Source of the DNA: an uncultured Prevotellaceae bacterium
GTDB lineage: Bacteria > Bacteroidota > Bacteroidia > Bacteroidales > Bacteroidaceae
Reading direction: 5' to 3'
Assembly: GCA_937910905.1 (NCBI GenBank)
Contig: CALEPV010000079.1
Span: forward strand, 1 to 64,000
DNA length: 64,000 bases
The translations under genes and the position numbers were made by a program. Positions 34,617-44,834 of the stretch are shown here, piece after piece; positions within the stretch are counted from its first letter, which is position 1; each line of letters opens with the position of its first letter. The notes beneath the pieces were generated by a model, which was not told where the DNA came from, searched no databases, and saw only the letters and a program-made list of their open reading frames with translations.

Positions 34617-36098
34617 ATGAGCAGGAAACGCAAACCGCTGCCCCTACTGGAGGGCGTGACAATAACTGACATCGCAGCCGAGGGCAAGGCGCTGGTCAGG
34701 GTGAACGACCTCGTAGTCTTCGTGTCCTTCGCCGTGCCGGGCGATGTGGTCGACCTACAGATCACCCGCAAGAAGCACAGCTACGCCGAAGCCGTAGTGG
34801 CGCGCATGGTGCAGCCCTCGCCCCGGCGCTTGCAGCCATTCTGCCGCCACTTCGGGGTGTGCGGAGGCTGCAAGTGGCAGATGCTGCCCTACCCCGACCA
34901 GCTGGCCGCCAAGCAGCAGCAGGTGGTAGACGCACTGCAACGCATAGGCAAGGTGGAACTGCCCGAATGCCGCCCCATACTTGGCTCGCAGCAGACCGCC
35001 GAGTACCGCAACAAGCTGGAGTTCGCCTTCTGCAACAAGCGCTGGCTGACGAAGCAGGAGATCAGCGACGAGCACCTAGAGCTCGGCAGCGATGTCAACA
35101 ACTGCGTAGGCTACCACACCACCGGCACCTTCGACAAGGTGCTACCCATCGAAGAGTGCCACCTGATGGACCCCATCAACGACCGGCTGCGCCTCTGCCT
35201 GCGCAACTACGCCCTGCAGCACGGCCTCACGTTCTACGACGTGCGGAACCACACCGGACTGATGCGCGGCATGATGATACGCCTCTCCAACACAGGCGAG
35301 CTGATGCTGCTCGTGCAGTTCTGCATCGAGACCCCCGAACAGCACGCCCAAGCCATGGGCCTGATGCAGCACGTAGCCCAGCAGTTCCCTGAGATAACAT
35401 CCCTGCTGTGGGTAAACAACACCAAGTGGAACGACACCTTCGGCGACCTCGAAGTGCACACCTTCCGCGGCGAGGACCACATATTCCTCCAGATGGAGGA
35501 CCTGCGCTTCAAGGTAGGCCCCAAGAGCTTCTATCAGACCAACACCCGGCAAGCCTATGAGCTCTACAGCGTAGCACGCTCATTGGCCTTCGACAGTCAG
35601 ATTACCGCAACATCCGATGCCAACGTAGCATCCGATGCCGATGCCGCAGCCAGCAAGCCGCTGGTCTACGACCTCTACACCGGCACCGGCACGATAGCCA
35701 ACTTCGTGGCACGTCAGGCACGCCAGGTCATAGGCATCGAGTACGTGCCCGAAGCCATCAAGGATGCCCGCGAGAACAGCCGCATCAACGGCATCACGAA
35801 CACGCTGTTCTACGCCGGCGACATGAAGGACATACTCACCGAGGACTTCATCTGCGAGCACGGCCGTCCCGACATCATCATCACCGACCCGCCCCGCGCA
35901 GGAATGCACGCCGATGTGGTCGACGTCATACTCAAAGCCGCCCCCGCCCGCATAGTCTACGTCAGCTGCAACCCAGCCACCCAGGCGCGCGACCTCGCCC
36001 TGCTGGACAGCCACTACCGCGTGGCCGCCGTCCAGCCCGTAGACATGTTCCCCCAAACCCAGCACGTGGAGAACGTAGTCCTGCTGCTGCGCAGATAG
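34617..36098 (+). CDS. rlmD: 23S rRNA (uracil-5-)-methyltransferase RlmD
   Basis: 493 residues. An N-terminal TRAM domain (to ~65) is followed by a four-cysteine [4Fe-4S] motif (CRHFGVCGGCKWQ, fourth Cys further on). The SAM-binding methyltransferase domain has YDLYTGTGTIANF and DPPRAGMH, and the catalytic Cys is in VSCNPATQARD. It methylates C5 of a uracil (U1939 in E. coli numbering) in 23S rRNA. Near residues 325-345 there is a small Ala/Asp-rich insert (ATSDANVASDADAAAS) encoded by imperfect GCATCCGATGCC repeats. RlmCD-like specificity cannot be excluded. Confidence 0.92.
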   Translation: MSRKRKPLPLLEGVTITDIAAEGKALVRVNDLVVFVSFAVPGDVVDLQITRKKHSYAEAVVARMVQPSPRRLQPFCRHFGVCGGCKWQMLPYPDQLAAKQQQVVDALQRIGKVELPECRPILGSQQTAEYRNKLEFAFCNKRWLTKQEISDEHLELGSDVNNCVGYHTTGTFDKVLPIEECHLMDPINDRLRLCLRNYALQHGLTFYDVRNHTGLMRGMMIRLSNTGELMLLVQFCIETPEQHAQAMGLMQHVAQQFPEITSLLWVNNTKWNDTFGDLEVHTFRGEDHIFLQMEDLRFKVGPKSFYQTNTRQAYELYSVARSLAFDSQITATSDANVASDADAAASKPLVYDLYTGTGTIANFVARQARQVIGIEYVPEAIKDARENSRINGITNTLFYAGDMKDILTEDFICEHGRPDIIITDPPRAGMHADVVDVILKAAPARIVYVSCNPATQARDLALLDSHYRVAAVQPVDMFPQTQHVENVVLLLRR

Positions 36099-36103
36099 GC
36101 AAG

Positions 36104-36134
36104 CAAAGGGTGTCACGTTTCGTTACCCCCTTTG
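36104..36134 (+). terminator. Hairpin after rlmD
   Basis: CAAAGGG (36104-36110) pairs with CCCTTTG (36128-36134), six bases after the rlmD stop, followed by TTCTTC. A probable terminator for the rightward unit where it converges with prs. The remaining ~150 bp to prs hold nothing recognisable. Confidence 0.5.
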
Positions 36135-36282
36135 TTCTTCCTCGTCCACACCTTGTAACGGGGCATGAGCGTCTCACCCTGCAGCGAGCAACAACAGAAA
36201 CAGTACAATTTTAACTAAATATACTTGGAAATAATCATAGGAAGCAGGGCTATGCAGCACATTATCACAATTGCGCATCGCC

Positions 36283-37218
36283 TCAGATCAGGTACTGGCT
36301 GCTGATGCTCTGGTTGTCCTCCACGCGGCGTATGGTCTCGGCGATGAGGTCGGCTATGGAAAGCTGCTTGACCTTGGCACAGCGGTTGGTGTAGGGGATG
36401 CTGTCGGTGAAGACTATCTCTTCCAGATGGCTCTGCTGCACGCGCTCGGAGGCAGGGCCACTCATCACGCAGTGGGAGGCTATGGCGCGTACGGAGCGGG
36501 CTCCGTTCTCTATCATCAGTTCTGCTGCCTTGGTGATGGTGCCGGCGGTGTCGACCATGTCGTCAATGAGTATGACGTTGGCATCGGTCACGTCGCCGAT
36601 GATCTGCATCGTGGCAACTTCGTTGGGGCGGCGGCGGGTCTTGTTGCAGAGCACTAGCGGGCAGCCTAGGAACTTGGAGTAGGCTGAGGCGCGCTTGGAG
36701 CCGCCAACATCGGGTGTGGCGATGACGAGATTCTCCAAATTGAGGCTCTGTATGTAGGGCAGCATGACGCTGGAGGCGTAGAGGTGGTCCACAGGCACGT
36801 CGAAGAAGCCTTGTTCCTGATCGGCATGGAGGTCCATGGTAATGACGCGGTTCACGCCTGCCACGGACAGCATGTCGGCCACCAGCTTGGCGCCGATGGC
36901 TACGCGGGGCTTGTCCTTGCGATCCTGTCGTGCCCAGCCAAAGTATGGTATCACGGCGTTGATGGTGCGTGCGGAGGCTCGCTTGGCGGCGTCTATCATC
37001 AGCAGCAGCTCCATCAGATTGTCGCTATTGGGGAAGGTGCTTTGTACCAGGAATACATCGCGTCCTCGAATGCTCTCCTCGTAGCTGACGCCGAACTCGC
37101 CGTCGGCGAAATGGGTGATGTTAATCTGGCCTTGCGGAACGCCTAGGCTGGCACAGATTTTGGTGGTAAGGTACTGGGTGGCTGTGCCGGAGAAGACGAG
37201 GAAATTATTGTCGCTCAT
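36283..37218 (-). CDS. prs: Ribose-phosphate pyrophosphokinase (PRPP synthetase)
   Basis: 311 residues. FADGEFGVSYEESIRGRDVFL near the start, the metal/ATP site DLHADQEQGFFD, the flexible-loop region RRRPNEVA and the PRPP-binding motif VILIDDMVDTAGT are intact. It makes PRPP from ribose-5-phosphate and ATP, the first precursor for purines, pyrimidines, His and Trp, and for the PurC/PurM/PurT products encoded nearby. It lies 65 bp after the thiE-like gene and probably shares its promoter; the gap is AATTGTTAATTG-type spacer repeat. Confidence 0.96.
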   Translation of the reverse strand: MSDNNFLVFSGTATQYLTTKICASLGVPQGQINITHFADGEFGVSYEESIRGRDVFLVQSTFPNSDNLMELLLMIDAAKRASARTINAVIPYFGWARQDRKDKPRVAIGAKLVADMLSVAGVNRVITMDLHADQEQGFFDVPVDHLYASSVMLPYIQSLNLENLVIATPDVGGSKRASAYSKFLGCPLVLCNKTRRRPNEVATMQIIGDVTDANVILIDDMVDTAGTITKAAELMIENGARSVRAIASHCVMSGPASERVQQSHLEEIVFTDSIPYTNRCAKVKQLSIADLIAETIRRVEDNQSISSQYLI

Positions 37219-37239
37219 CGCTTTTATTTGATAATTTTG

Positions 37240-37276
37240 AATTGTTTGTTGTGAATTGCCAATTGTTAATTGTTAC
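37240..37276. repeat. AATTG-type spacer repeat upstream of prs
   Basis: Irregular copies of GTGAATTGCCAATTGTTAATTG between two genes. Similar spacers lie at 46011-46037 and, in frame, inside purM at 45250-45282. Confidence 0.6.
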
Positions 37277-37283
37277 TTGTGAA

Positions 37284-37892
37284 TCACCCTGCAGCCTTGC
37301 GGAGCTTGCGGAAGTGGGCTATCACCTCCTTGTAGTCCAGGCCGGAGTGGATGTTGAAGCGGGTCCAGAGGTCGCCCAGGATCACGGCACCGCCAAAGCC
37401 GTAGTCGCGCAGCAGGGGCAGCGTCTCGCTGTTGATGCCTCCGGCGGCCATGACCTTGCGGTCTATGATGCCGGCACGGGTGGCTGTGTGCAGCTCCTCG
37501 GCGGTGTAGCCCGACTTGCGGTCGCGGTAGCTGATGCTGTCGAACACAGGGGAGAGGAACACGTAGTCCATCTGTCCGCGATTGCTCTGCAGCTCGGCTA
37601 TGCTGTGGCATGAACGGCTCAGCTGCCCCTTGAAGCCCTTAGGCGGCTCGGGGTTGCGCTCGTTCAGGTGGATGCCTCGCAGTGAGAACTCTTCTTTCAG
37701 ATAGAAATGCTCGTGTACCACTATGCGCGAATGCCACTGCTCGGGCAGCAGAGTGAGCAGACGCTCGGAGTAGACTGGCTCGGAGTTGGGCTTGCGCAGG
37801 TGAAATAAATCAAGTCCTTCCTCGAAGAGGGCGTTGATGATGGTGTCCTCTTCGACGAAGAACTCAGGTGTGGATAGGAGAATGAGTTTCAT
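37284..37892 (-). CDS. Thiamine-phosphate synthase-like protein (ThiE/TenI fold)
   Basis: 202 residues from the ATG at 37892 (MKLILLSTPEFFVEEDTI); 15 upstream codons lie over the promoter. TIM-barrel motifs of the family are present: LFHLRKPNSEP, GIHLNERN, DYVFLSPVFDSISY (phosphate-site loop) and VMAAGGINSETLP. ThiE joins the thiazole and pyrimidine moieties of thiamine; TenI-type relatives aromatise the thiazole. The short length and divergent substrate loops leave both possible. No other thi gene is near, and prs follows on the same strand. Confidence 0.75.
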   Translation of the reverse strand: MKLILLSTPEFFVEEDTIINALFEEGLDLFHLRKPNSEPVYSERLLTLLPEQWHSRIVVHEHFYLKEEFSLRGIHLNERNPEPPKGFKGQLSRSCHSIAELQSNRGQMDYVFLSPVFDSISYRDRKSGYTAEELHTATRAGIIDRKVMAAGGINSETLPLLRDYGFGGAVILGDLWTRFNIHSGLDYKEVIAHFRKLRKAAG

Positions 37893-37912
37893 ACGTCCCT
37901 TGTTTTCGACCG

Positions 37913-37920
37913 CAAAGATA
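37913..37920 (-). promoter_or_regulatory. -7 box for the thiE-like-prs unit
   Basis: CAAAGATA reads TATCTTTG leftward, 20 bp before the ATG at 37892. Confidence 0.6.
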
Positions 37921-37963
37921 AGTAATCTATTCCACACTACGGACGAGTGGCGCTGAAATTATG

Positions 37964-40186
37964 TCATATCATGTAGAAGTCCAGCGTTCCGCCTGCCATT
38001 ATGTCCTCGTGGCGCAGCTGATGGCCGGCTATGGGCTTGCCATTCAGACAGGCCTTGCGGATGCAGACGGCGCGATCTGACTGCCCGTGGGTGCGGATGG
38101 TGAATGTGCGTCCTGCTCCAACGTGGACCACTGCCTCAACCACCAGCGGCGAACCGAACACGTAGTGCCCTCCGCAGGGCTCCACCTGATAGAAGCCTAG
38201 GGCCGACAGCAGGTACCACGCCGACATCTGACCCACGTCCTCGTTGCCGCACAAGCCGGCCGGCTGTGTCGTGTAGAGCTCACGCATGATGCGGCGCACC
38301 ACGGCAGCTGTCTTCCGCGGCTGGCCCAACAGAGTGTACAGGTAGGCTATATGGTGAGAGGGTTCGTTGCCGTGGGCATACTGCCCTATCAGGCCCGTTA
38401 TGTCGGGGTTGGCCTCGTCGTTCAAGCTGCTGTCGGCAGCAAAAAGGCTATCCAGACGTGCCACAGCCACATCGCGTCCGTCCAGTAGCTGCACCAGCCC
38501 GTCAACATCGTGTGGCACGAGCCAGAGGTACTGCCAGGGGTTGCCCTCGGTGTAGTCGCCCGTCTGATAGGCTGGGTTGAAACCATCGATGCCGCTGAAC
38601 TCGCCGGCCGAGTTGCGCGAGCGCAGATAGCCCACACGCGGATCGTACAGCCTGGTGTAGCCGCGGCTGCGGTTCTGCAGATAGCTGATGGCCTGCTGCA
38701 TCTCGGCACTTGCGCTGCCGCCACGGGCTGCAACAATAGCCTGTCCTGCGGCAGCTGCCGACCAGTCAGCCAACATGTACTCCAGACTCATGGACAGCGA
38801 GCCTCCATGATGGTCGTTGGCCACATAGCCCAGCCGCTTCATGTCATCCAGCCCGCGCTCTTCCATCAGCAGGCTGCTGCTCATAGCCTCCCAAGCCAGC
38901 GTGCTATCCTCGACATAGCCCTTGAGCAGCAGGTCGGCCAGAATGGGCACAGCCGGACAGCCCACCATACAGTTGGTCTCCTGTGACATGAGATGCCACA
39001 CCGGCAGCTTGCCCTGCTCTCGGTAGATGTGCAGGTAGGTGCTGGCTATGGCCGGCATCATGTCGGGCAGAATGATGGTCGAGAGCGGAGCCGCAGCGCG
39101 ATAGGTGTCCCAAAGGGAGAGCGTGGTGACGTAGCTGGGCTGCTGCTGACTCTGTTCGTTAGGACGGCTGGCGGAGCGGTACACGCGGTTGTCGGCACCG
39201 CGGTAGTCGCCGCAGCAGTCGTTCCACGTCTGTGGTGCCATCATAAAGTGATACATAGCCGTGTAGAAGATGGTGCGGTCGGCAGGATTGCGGAATGTAG
39301 CCTCGATGCGATGCAGCTCGCGGTCCCACGCAGCATCGGCCACAGCTCGCTCGGCCTCAAAGTCCCAGCCAAGCGCTGACTCGCAGCTCATATTGTCCAG
39401 CGCATTCGTCTCGGACACAGGGCTGAGAGCTATGCGAACCAGTAGCTCGCAGTTGTCGGCACTGTCAATGGTCAGCTCGTAGACAGGCGACTTCTGCTCG
39501 GTGCGGCTGGTCAGCTGGGTATCAGCATCGGAACAACGGGTGACACGAGCGCTGCGGTTCAGCTGCATGGCGAAATAGATGTGCTGCTCATTGGCCCAGC
39601 CGTGGCTGATGCGATAGCCAACAAACGTTCTGTCGTCCAGCTGCATCAGGCGGCCGTACATCACGTGGTCGCCCACACCATTGTCCAGGTCGACCACCAG
39701 CCGCTGCCCGCCTGCAGGCTGGGCAGAATCGTAGGTGAAACGGTAGAGTGCCGTGCGGCACGTGGCCGTAATCTCAACTCGGGTGCCACGCTCAGGCAGC
39801 AGCACGCTGTAGTAGCCTGGCCGCACCTGCTCCTGCTCGTGGGAGAACGGCGTGGCCAGTCCCTCGCGTGTGAGCTGAAGCTCCGATGTGGCCGGCATGA
39901 GCGCTATGTCGCCCAGGTCCGAACAGCCTGTACCGCTGAGATGAGTCTGTGCAAAGCCCACGATGCGCTGGCCGCTCTCATGGTAGCCAGAGCACCAGTC
40001 CCACCCCACTCTATCCTGCGTAGGTCCAGCCATCACCATGCCAAACGGCACGTTGGCTCCCACGAACACGTGGCCATGATCGCCCGTACCGATGCGCGGG
40101 TCGACATACTGGGTGAACGACTCTGCCTGAAGCCAGCACAACGGCGCCACGGCCATCGCCAGCAGGGGAATGAGATGCTTGAACAT
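37964..40186 (-). CDS. GH92 alpha-mannosidase
   Basis: 740 residues from the ATG at 40186, giving the signal peptide MFKHLIPLLAMAVAPLCWLQ. GH92 hallmarks: YVDPRIGTGDHGHVFVGANV at the start, TLSLWDTYRAAAPL, the catalytic-region HGNEPSHHIAYLY and CGNEDVGQMSAWYLLSALGF. GH92 enzymes are calcium-dependent exo-alpha-mannosidases (1,2/1,3/1,4/1,6 linkages) acting on N-glycans or yeast mannan and invert configuration. Linkage preference cannot be read. It lies 13 bp after the glycosyltransferase gene, so it may be expressed from the upstream purT unit. Confidence 0.94.
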   Translation of the reverse strand: MFKHLIPLLAMAVAPLCWLQAESFTQYVDPRIGTGDHGHVFVGANVPFGMVMAGPTQDRVGWDWCSGYHESGQRIVGFAQTHLSGTGCSDLGDIALMPATSELQLTREGLATPFSHEQEQVRPGYYSVLLPERGTRVEITATCRTALYRFTYDSAQPAGGQRLVVDLDNGVGDHVMYGRLMQLDDRTFVGYRISHGWANEQHIYFAMQLNRSARVTRCSDADTQLTSRTEQKSPVYELTIDSADNCELLVRIALSPVSETNALDNMSCESALGWDFEAERAVADAAWDRELHRIEATFRNPADRTIFYTAMYHFMMAPQTWNDCCGDYRGADNRVYRSASRPNEQSQQQPSYVTTLSLWDTYRAAAPLSTIILPDMMPAIASTYLHIYREQGKLPVWHLMSQETNCMVGCPAVPILADLLLKGYVEDSTLAWEAMSSSLLMEERGLDDMKRLGYVANDHHGGSLSMSLEYMLADWSAAAAGQAIVAARGGSASAEMQQAISYLQNRSRGYTRLYDPRVGYLRSRNSAGEFSGIDGFNPAYQTGDYTEGNPWQYLWLVPHDVDGLVQLLDGRDVAVARLDSLFAADSSLNDEANPDITGLIGQYAHGNEPSHHIAYLYTLLGQPRKTAAVVRRIMRELYTTQPAGLCGNEDVGQMSAWYLLSALGFYQVEPCGGHYVFGSPLVVEAVVHVGAGRTFTIRTHGQSDRAVCIRKACLNGKPIAGHQLRHEDIMAGGTLDFYMI

Positions 40187-40199
40187 TATTGTAGAGAAG

Positions 40200-41336
40200 T
40201 TAAGGAAGTGATTCGGCAAATATCTCCAGCCACAGCTGCATCACGGCATCCTCCTCATAGCGTACCGATGACTGCCGAGCTTTGACCGCCATGGTGCTGC
40301 GCAGAGCTTCATCGGACATGACACGCCGCAAGGCATCAGTAAAGGCAACAACATCGGCAGCTGGCACCAGCACACCGTCTACGCCGTCGGTGATGATGTC
40401 ACGCGGACCGCACGGGCAAGCGAAGCTCACAGGCACCAGCCCGCACGACATGGCCTCAGCCAGCACCAGCCCAAAGCCTTCGTAGCGACTGCTAAAAGCA
40501 AATACGCTACCTCGAAGCATCTCGGCCTGCAGGTCGGGCACAGTAGGCATGAGATGAACATGCTGCAACTGCATTTCGTCTGCTTGTTGCCGATACGGTG
40601 TGCTATCACCGCTGCCATATACATATAGGTGCCAGTCAGAATTTGTGGTTTCAATAGGTTGCCATGCCTGCAACAGAAGGTCAAAGCCTTTCTGATATGT
40701 ATATCGCCCAGCAGCTATCACCCGCTTGCTTGATGGCTGTGCCACATGGTCGGGTATCTGTCGGATGCTGTTGGGTATGACATGTATATTACTTAGCTCT
40801 GGCCAGCATTGTGCATCCTCATGGCTCAACACCACAAAAGCAGACAGCTGCTTTAACTGACGAATGAGCCCACGCTGCCAACGATGTGTAATCCAACGAT
40901 TTGCGCACTGCGGTAGCCACGGCTTGCAGAACACGCGGTAGGACGAGCGCGCGAAGTGCAGTTCGCCCACCTTGCGGCTGCCGTCGGGCACATCGCAGAG
41001 GAAGTTGATGTCGCGCCGCAGAGCCGACACCACCACATCCGCACGGCACTCCAGCAGATAGGCTGTCAGCTGCCGCCGGTACTGCATCATCAGCCGGCGG
41101 TACAGCAGCACCTTGCGCGCCAACGGCAACGTGTCCAGACGGTCGAACCCGATGTTGAGGTTCACCACCTGCACCCGCTCGTCCAGCTGATAGAACGGCT
41201 TGAGGTCGGGACGCTCAGTCAGCACTACATGAAGCTCATAATCAGTGTGACGCGCAAGCCAGTTGACCTTACGTGTCATCACATCACTCATGCCGTTGGC
41301 CGAGTATATACCACCTATAATATATACTATCTTCAA
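40200..41336 (-). CDS. GT4-family glycosyltransferase
   Basis: 378 residues, GT-B fold. The N-terminal Rossmann domain opens [20 protein letters not shown]. The C-terminal nucleotide-sugar domain has [18 protein letters not shown] and the EX7E region [21 protein letters not shown]4 enzymes transfer sugars from NDP donors with retention. It probably works in cell-envelope polysaccharide or LPS synthesis; donor and acceptor are unknown. The start overlaps the purT stop by 4 bp. An isolated GT4 in a housekeeping operon, not in a polysaccharide cluster, is slightly unusual. Confidence 0.9.
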   Translation of the reverse strand: MKIVYIIGGIYSANGMSDVMTRKVNWLARHTDYELHVVLTERPDLKPFYQLDERVQVVNLNIGFDRLDTLPLARKVLLYRRLMMQYRRQLTAYLLECRADVVVSALRRDINFLCDVPDGSRKVGELHFARSSYRVFCKPWLPQCANRWITHRWQRGLIRQLKQLSAFVVLSHEDAQCWPELSNIHVIPNSIRQIPDHVAQPSSKRVIAAGRYTYQKGFDLLLQAWQPIETTNSDWHLYVYGSGDSTPYRQQADEMQLQHVHLMPTVPDLQAEMLRGSVFAFSSRYEGFGLVLAEAMSCGLVPVSFACPCGPRDIITDGVDGVLVPAADVVAFTDALRRVMSDEALRSTMAVKARQSSVRYEEDAVMQLWLEIFAESLP

Positions 41337-42502
41337 ATGACTTTAACTTTCGAGGCCAGCGTCTTGCACTTGCGGCGCAACTCCTCCTGGCTGGCATTCA
41401 GGCTGTCATAGCACACTACAACACCCATGCGACGCCCAACGTGTGCCTCCGGCTTGCCGAAGATGCGCAGACGTGTGCGAGTGGCTGCGCACACCTCTTC
41501 CAGCCCCTGATAGTCAGGAGCCGATGTCTCTATCTCGCTCAGAATCACAGCGCTGGCACCCTGGCACTCCTGCACTATCTCGGGGATGGGCAGGCCCAAC
41601 ACAGCACGTGCGTGCAGCTCGAACTCACTGAGGTTCTGCGTGTGGCCCAACGTCACCATGCCAGTGTCGTGCGGACGCGGCGAGAGCTCGCTGAACAGCA
41701 CACCCACCTTCGGGTCGTTGCTGATGAAGAACTCCACGCCCCAGATGCCGGCACCCGTCAGAGCCTCGGTCACAGCACCAGCCATGCGCTTGGCTTCCTC
41801 CAGTTGCCAATCCTGCATCGCCATAGGCTGGAAGCTCTCGCGATAGTCGCCCCCCTTCTGCACGTGACCTATAGGACTGCAGAACAGAGTGGGACCGTGC
41901 TGCTGGGTCACAGTGAGCATCGTTATCTCAAAGTCGAAGGGTATGAACTGCTCCACTATCACCTCCATGATGTCGCCACGGGCACCGGCACAAGCGGCAT
42001 CCCATGCTGCCTGCAACTCGTCGGCACTGTCCACCTTGCTCTGTCCATGCCCGCTACTGGACATCAGAGGCTTGATGATGCATGGGAAGCCTATCATACC
42101 GGCAGCCTGCTGCAGCTCCTCAAAGGAGGTGGCATAGCGGTAGTTGGCCGTCTTGATGCCTAACTCGGTATGAGCCAGCTCGCGTATGGCCTTGCGGTTC
42201 ATGGTGAAGTTCACGGCACGTGCCGACGGCACCACCTGAATGCCCATCTGCTCACAGTCGAACAGTCGCTCTGTACGTATGGCCTCAATCTCCGGCACTA
42301 TGATGTCGGGCCGGTGCTTCCTGACGGCTGCCATCAGCGCATCGCCGTTGAGCATGTTGAACACCTCGCATTCATCGGCTACCTGCATGGCCGGAGCATT
42401 GGCGTACTTGTCGCACGCCACCACGTACTGTCCCTTGCGCTTGCAGGCAATGACGAACTCCTTGCCGAGCTCGCCACTACCCAATAGAAGTATCTTCTTC
42501 AT
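41333..42502 (-). CDS. purT: Formate-dependent GAR transformylase PurT
   Basis: 389 residues, ATP-grasp fold. The N-terminal [11 protein letters not shown], the ATP-binding [20 protein letters not shown], the carboxylate-site [12 protein letters not shown] and the C-terminal [16 protein letters not shown] match PurT. It uses formate and ATP to formylate GAR in step 3 of purine synthesis, independent of folate. No purN is seen here. It follows the Na/Pi transporter gene after 12 bp and overlaps the glycosyltransferase start, indicating one transcript. Confidence 0.95.
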   Translation of the reverse strand: MKKILLLGSGELGKEFVIACKRKGQYVVACDKYANAPAMQVADECEVFNMLNGDALMAAVRKHRPDIIVPEIEAIRTERLFDCEQMGIQVVPSARAVNFTMNRKAIRELAHTELGIKTANYRYATSFEELQQAAGMIGFPCIIKPLMSSSGHGQSKVDSADELQAAWDAACAGARGDIMEVIVEQFIPFDFEITMLTVTQQHGPTLFCSPIGHVQKGGDYRESFQPMAMQDWQLEEAKRMAGAVTEALTGAGIWGVEFFISNDPKVGVLFSELSPRPHDTGMVTLGHTQNLSEFELHARAVLGLPIPEIVQECQGASAVILSEIETSAPDYQGLEEVCAATRTRLRIFGKPEAHVGRRMGVVVCYDSLNASQEELRRKCKTLASKVKVI

Positions 42503-42514
42503 GCTTGCTTATGT

Positions 42515-44245
42515 CTACCTTGCACGCAGGCCCATGCGAGCCTCTACGACATTCACAACATAGTCACCCAGCTTCTCGCACTCGTTGACGAGGTCCATGT
42601 AGATGGTACCCACAGCGTAGGTATACTCGTGATTGTTCACATCCGTGATATTCTGCTGCTTCAGCTGGTTGCGGTAGTTGTTGATTTCGTTCTCTATGTT
42701 GAACGAGCGGTTCACATCGAATGCCTCCTTGCGGCCTGTCATCAGCTGGTTCATCTGAGTGAGTGAGTTGTTGGTCAGCTCCATCATCTGGTGCAGGTGC
42801 TGGTACTGAGCCTCGGTGAAGTGATCCTGACCGGCAAGGTACTTGCGATGTATGGTGCGGCCCATGTTGTAGCAGCTGTCACCGATGCTCTCCAACTCCG
42901 AGATTTCACGCAGCATGGCGCGTATCTTGGCCTTGGTCTCATCGCTGAGGTGGGCATCGCTCACCTGGTCGAGGTAGTTGGCAATCTCTATCTCCATGTT
43001 GTCGGAGATGCTCTCGTACTTCTCTATGCGGCTGAACAGCTTGTTGAACTCATCCTCCTTGGTACCCTTCTTTCTGGAGTCGCTGGACGAGATGGTCAGC
43101 AGTTCGCGCACCATGCCGAACATACGCTGCATACGCTCGGAGAAAGACTCTATCTCCTTATGAGCCTCCAGCACGGAGAGCTCCGGGGTCTTCATGATGC
43201 CTGATGTGATGAAGTGGAGCTTGAAGTCCTCCTCCTCATCGACCTTCTTAGGCTTGATTACCCAGCACACGAACTTCTCGATGTAAGGTATGAACCATAT
43301 CTGGATGAGGGTGTTGCTGATGTTGAATGCCGAGTGGAAAGTGGCCAGGGCAACAGATGCCTTCACGGCGAAGCCTGGTGTATCGGATGTCATGGCAGGA
43401 TCGAAGCCTGAGATGTGGCACACCATAGCGAAGAAGGGCTTGAGCAGAATCAGGCACCACAGCACGCCTATCACATTGATGGTCATGTGGGCGAAGGCGG
43501 CACGACGGGCCTGAACGTTGGCACTCAAGGCCACGATGTTAGATGTGATGGTGGTACCGATGTTCTCGCCCAGCACCAGCATGATGCCCTGGTCGATGTG
43601 CAGCACGCCTGTGGAGCAGAGCATCATCGTGATGGCCATAATGGCTGCCGACGACTGCACGCAGAGCGTGAGGATAGTACCCATCATCAGGAAGAATGCC
43701 GAGTTCCAGAACGTGGGCTCGTTGAAGTTGGAGAAGAACTGGCTGATTGCCACGTTGGCCTCCGGATCCTGTACCAGCATCGTGCCGGTCTCCTTCAGCG
43801 TACCCAGTCCCAGGAAGAGGAACGCCACACCGAAGAGGAAGTCACCGATGATGCGGCGGCTCTTCATGTAGATGAGTATGATACCTATGAAGAAAGCGGG
43901 ATACACGAAATCGGTGATGTTGAACGAGAATCCCAGCGACATGATCCACGCCGTGACGGTAGTACCGATGTGGGCACCCATGATGACGGATATGGCTTGG
44001 ATAAGTGTCAGCAGACCTGCGTTGACGAACGATACCGTCATCAGCGTGGTAGCCGTACTGGACTGCACAGCAGCTGTGACAAACATACCGGTCAGCGCAC
44101 CTGTGAAGCGATTGGTGGTCATTGCAGCCAGCACATGTCGCAACTGCGGACCGGCCATCTTCTGCAAGCTCTCACTCATGCTCTTCATACCGAACATGAG
44201 CAGCGCCAGCGAGCCTAACAATTTGAATACTATCAACATTGACAT
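42515..44245 (-). CDS. Na+/phosphate cotransporter family protein with PhoU-like tail
   Basis: 576 residues. Eight or more transmembrane helices to about residue 345, with the two inverted QSS repeats of the NptA/PNaS family (TAAVQSSTATTLMTV and LCVQSSAAIMAIT) and matching GxxIGTT motifs (GAHIGTTVTAW; GENIGTTITSN). The C-terminal ~200 residues are a soluble helical PhoU-like domain. The family imports phosphate with Na+, and the PhoU part may regulate it. Located in the inner membrane. It may provide phosphate for the nucleotide genes around it; that link is inference from position only. Confidence 0.92.
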   Translation of the reverse strand: MSMLIVFKLLGSLALLMFGMKSMSESLQKMAGPQLRHVLAAMTTNRFTGALTGMFVTAAVQSSTATTLMTVSFVNAGLLTLIQAISVIMGAHIGTTVTAWIMSLGFSFNITDFVYPAFFIGIILIYMKSRRIIGDFLFGVAFLFLGLGTLKETGTMLVQDPEANVAISQFFSNFNEPTFWNSAFFLMMGTILTLCVQSSAAIMAITMMLCSTGVLHIDQGIMLVLGENIGTTITSNIVALSANVQARRAAFAHMTINVIGVLWCLILLKPFFAMVCHISGFDPAMTSDTPGFAVKASVALATFHSAFNISNTLIQIWFIPYIEKFVCWVIKPKKVDEEEDFKLHFITSGIMKTPELSVLEAHKEIESFSERMQRMFGMVRELLTISSSDSRKKGTKEDEFNKLFSRIEKYESISDNMEIEIANYLDQVSDAHLSDETKAKIRAMLREISELESIGDSCYNMGRTIHRKYLAGQDHFTEAQYQHLHQMMELTNNSLTQMNQLMTGRKEAFDVNRSFNIENEINNYRNQLKQQNITDVNNHEYTYAVGTIYMDLVNECEKLGDYVVNVVEARMGLRAR

Positions 44246-44274
44246 AAGATTGAGTATTAGGTTATGACATTAAG

Positions 44275-44793
44275 TTATTTCTCCTCATCGCTGCTTTGCT
44301 CCAACGGGAAATCCTGCTGTATGCGCTCCAGCAGCATCACCAGTGCCGTGAGGGTGGCACGCTGTACGTTCAGCTCGCGGCCATCATCGCCGGTCAGCTG
44401 GCGTGTTGCGAAGTCGCCCGACTTGCCCACGGCTATCCAGATGGTGCCTACAGGAGCCTCCGGGCCACCGCTAGGTCCGGCATAGCCCGTCACGCTGATG
44501 GCGTAGTCGGAATTGAGATGCGATATTGCACCTTCAGCCATAGCCAGAGCCACCTCTTCGCTGACAGCACCCTTGTCCTTTAGCAGCTGCTCGTCAACCC
44601 CCAGCAGACTAACCTTCAGATCCTCGGCATATGACACTATACCACCACGGAAGTAGGTGCTGGCACCAGGCAGCGATGCCAGGGCTGCCGAGACGCTGCC
44701 AGCTGTGCAACTTTCAGCGGTGGCAAGGGTCTGCCCTGCACGCCACATGTATTCGCTTAGTTGACGGTTGATAACCTTTATCTGTACGTTCAT
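44275..44793 (-). CDS. pncC: CinA-family nicotinamide-nucleotide amidohydrolase
   Basis: 172 residues, the stand-alone C-terminal CinA domain. AESCTAGSVSAALASLPGAS carries the catalytic Ser28, and SYAEDLKVSLLGV supplies the Lys. GAVSEEVALAMAEG and SVTGYAGPSGGPEAPVGTIW complete the fold. It deamidates NMN to NaMN, recycling NAD+ breakdown product. Cytoplasmic. It sits between purM (41 bp) and the Na/Pi transporter (29 bp) on the same strand. Confidence 0.92.
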   Translation of the reverse strand: MNVQIKVINRQLSEYMWRAGQTLATAESCTAGSVSAALASLPGASTYFRGGIVSYAEDLKVSLLGVDEQLLKDKGAVSEEVALAMAEGAISHLNSDYAISVTGYAGPSGGPEAPVGTIWIAVGKSGDFATRQLTGDDGRELNVQRATLTALVMLLERIQQDFPLEQSSDEEK

Positions 44794-44834
44794 CTGTTCT
44801 GTTTGCTTGAGTTATTCGTTACTTCTATTGTTCA

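Noticed and set aside
43415..44218. Long plus-strand frame opposite the Na/Pi transporter
   Set aside because: Its composition (His/Asp/Glu-rich, no domain) is typical of an antisense shadow; the minus-strand gene is clear.
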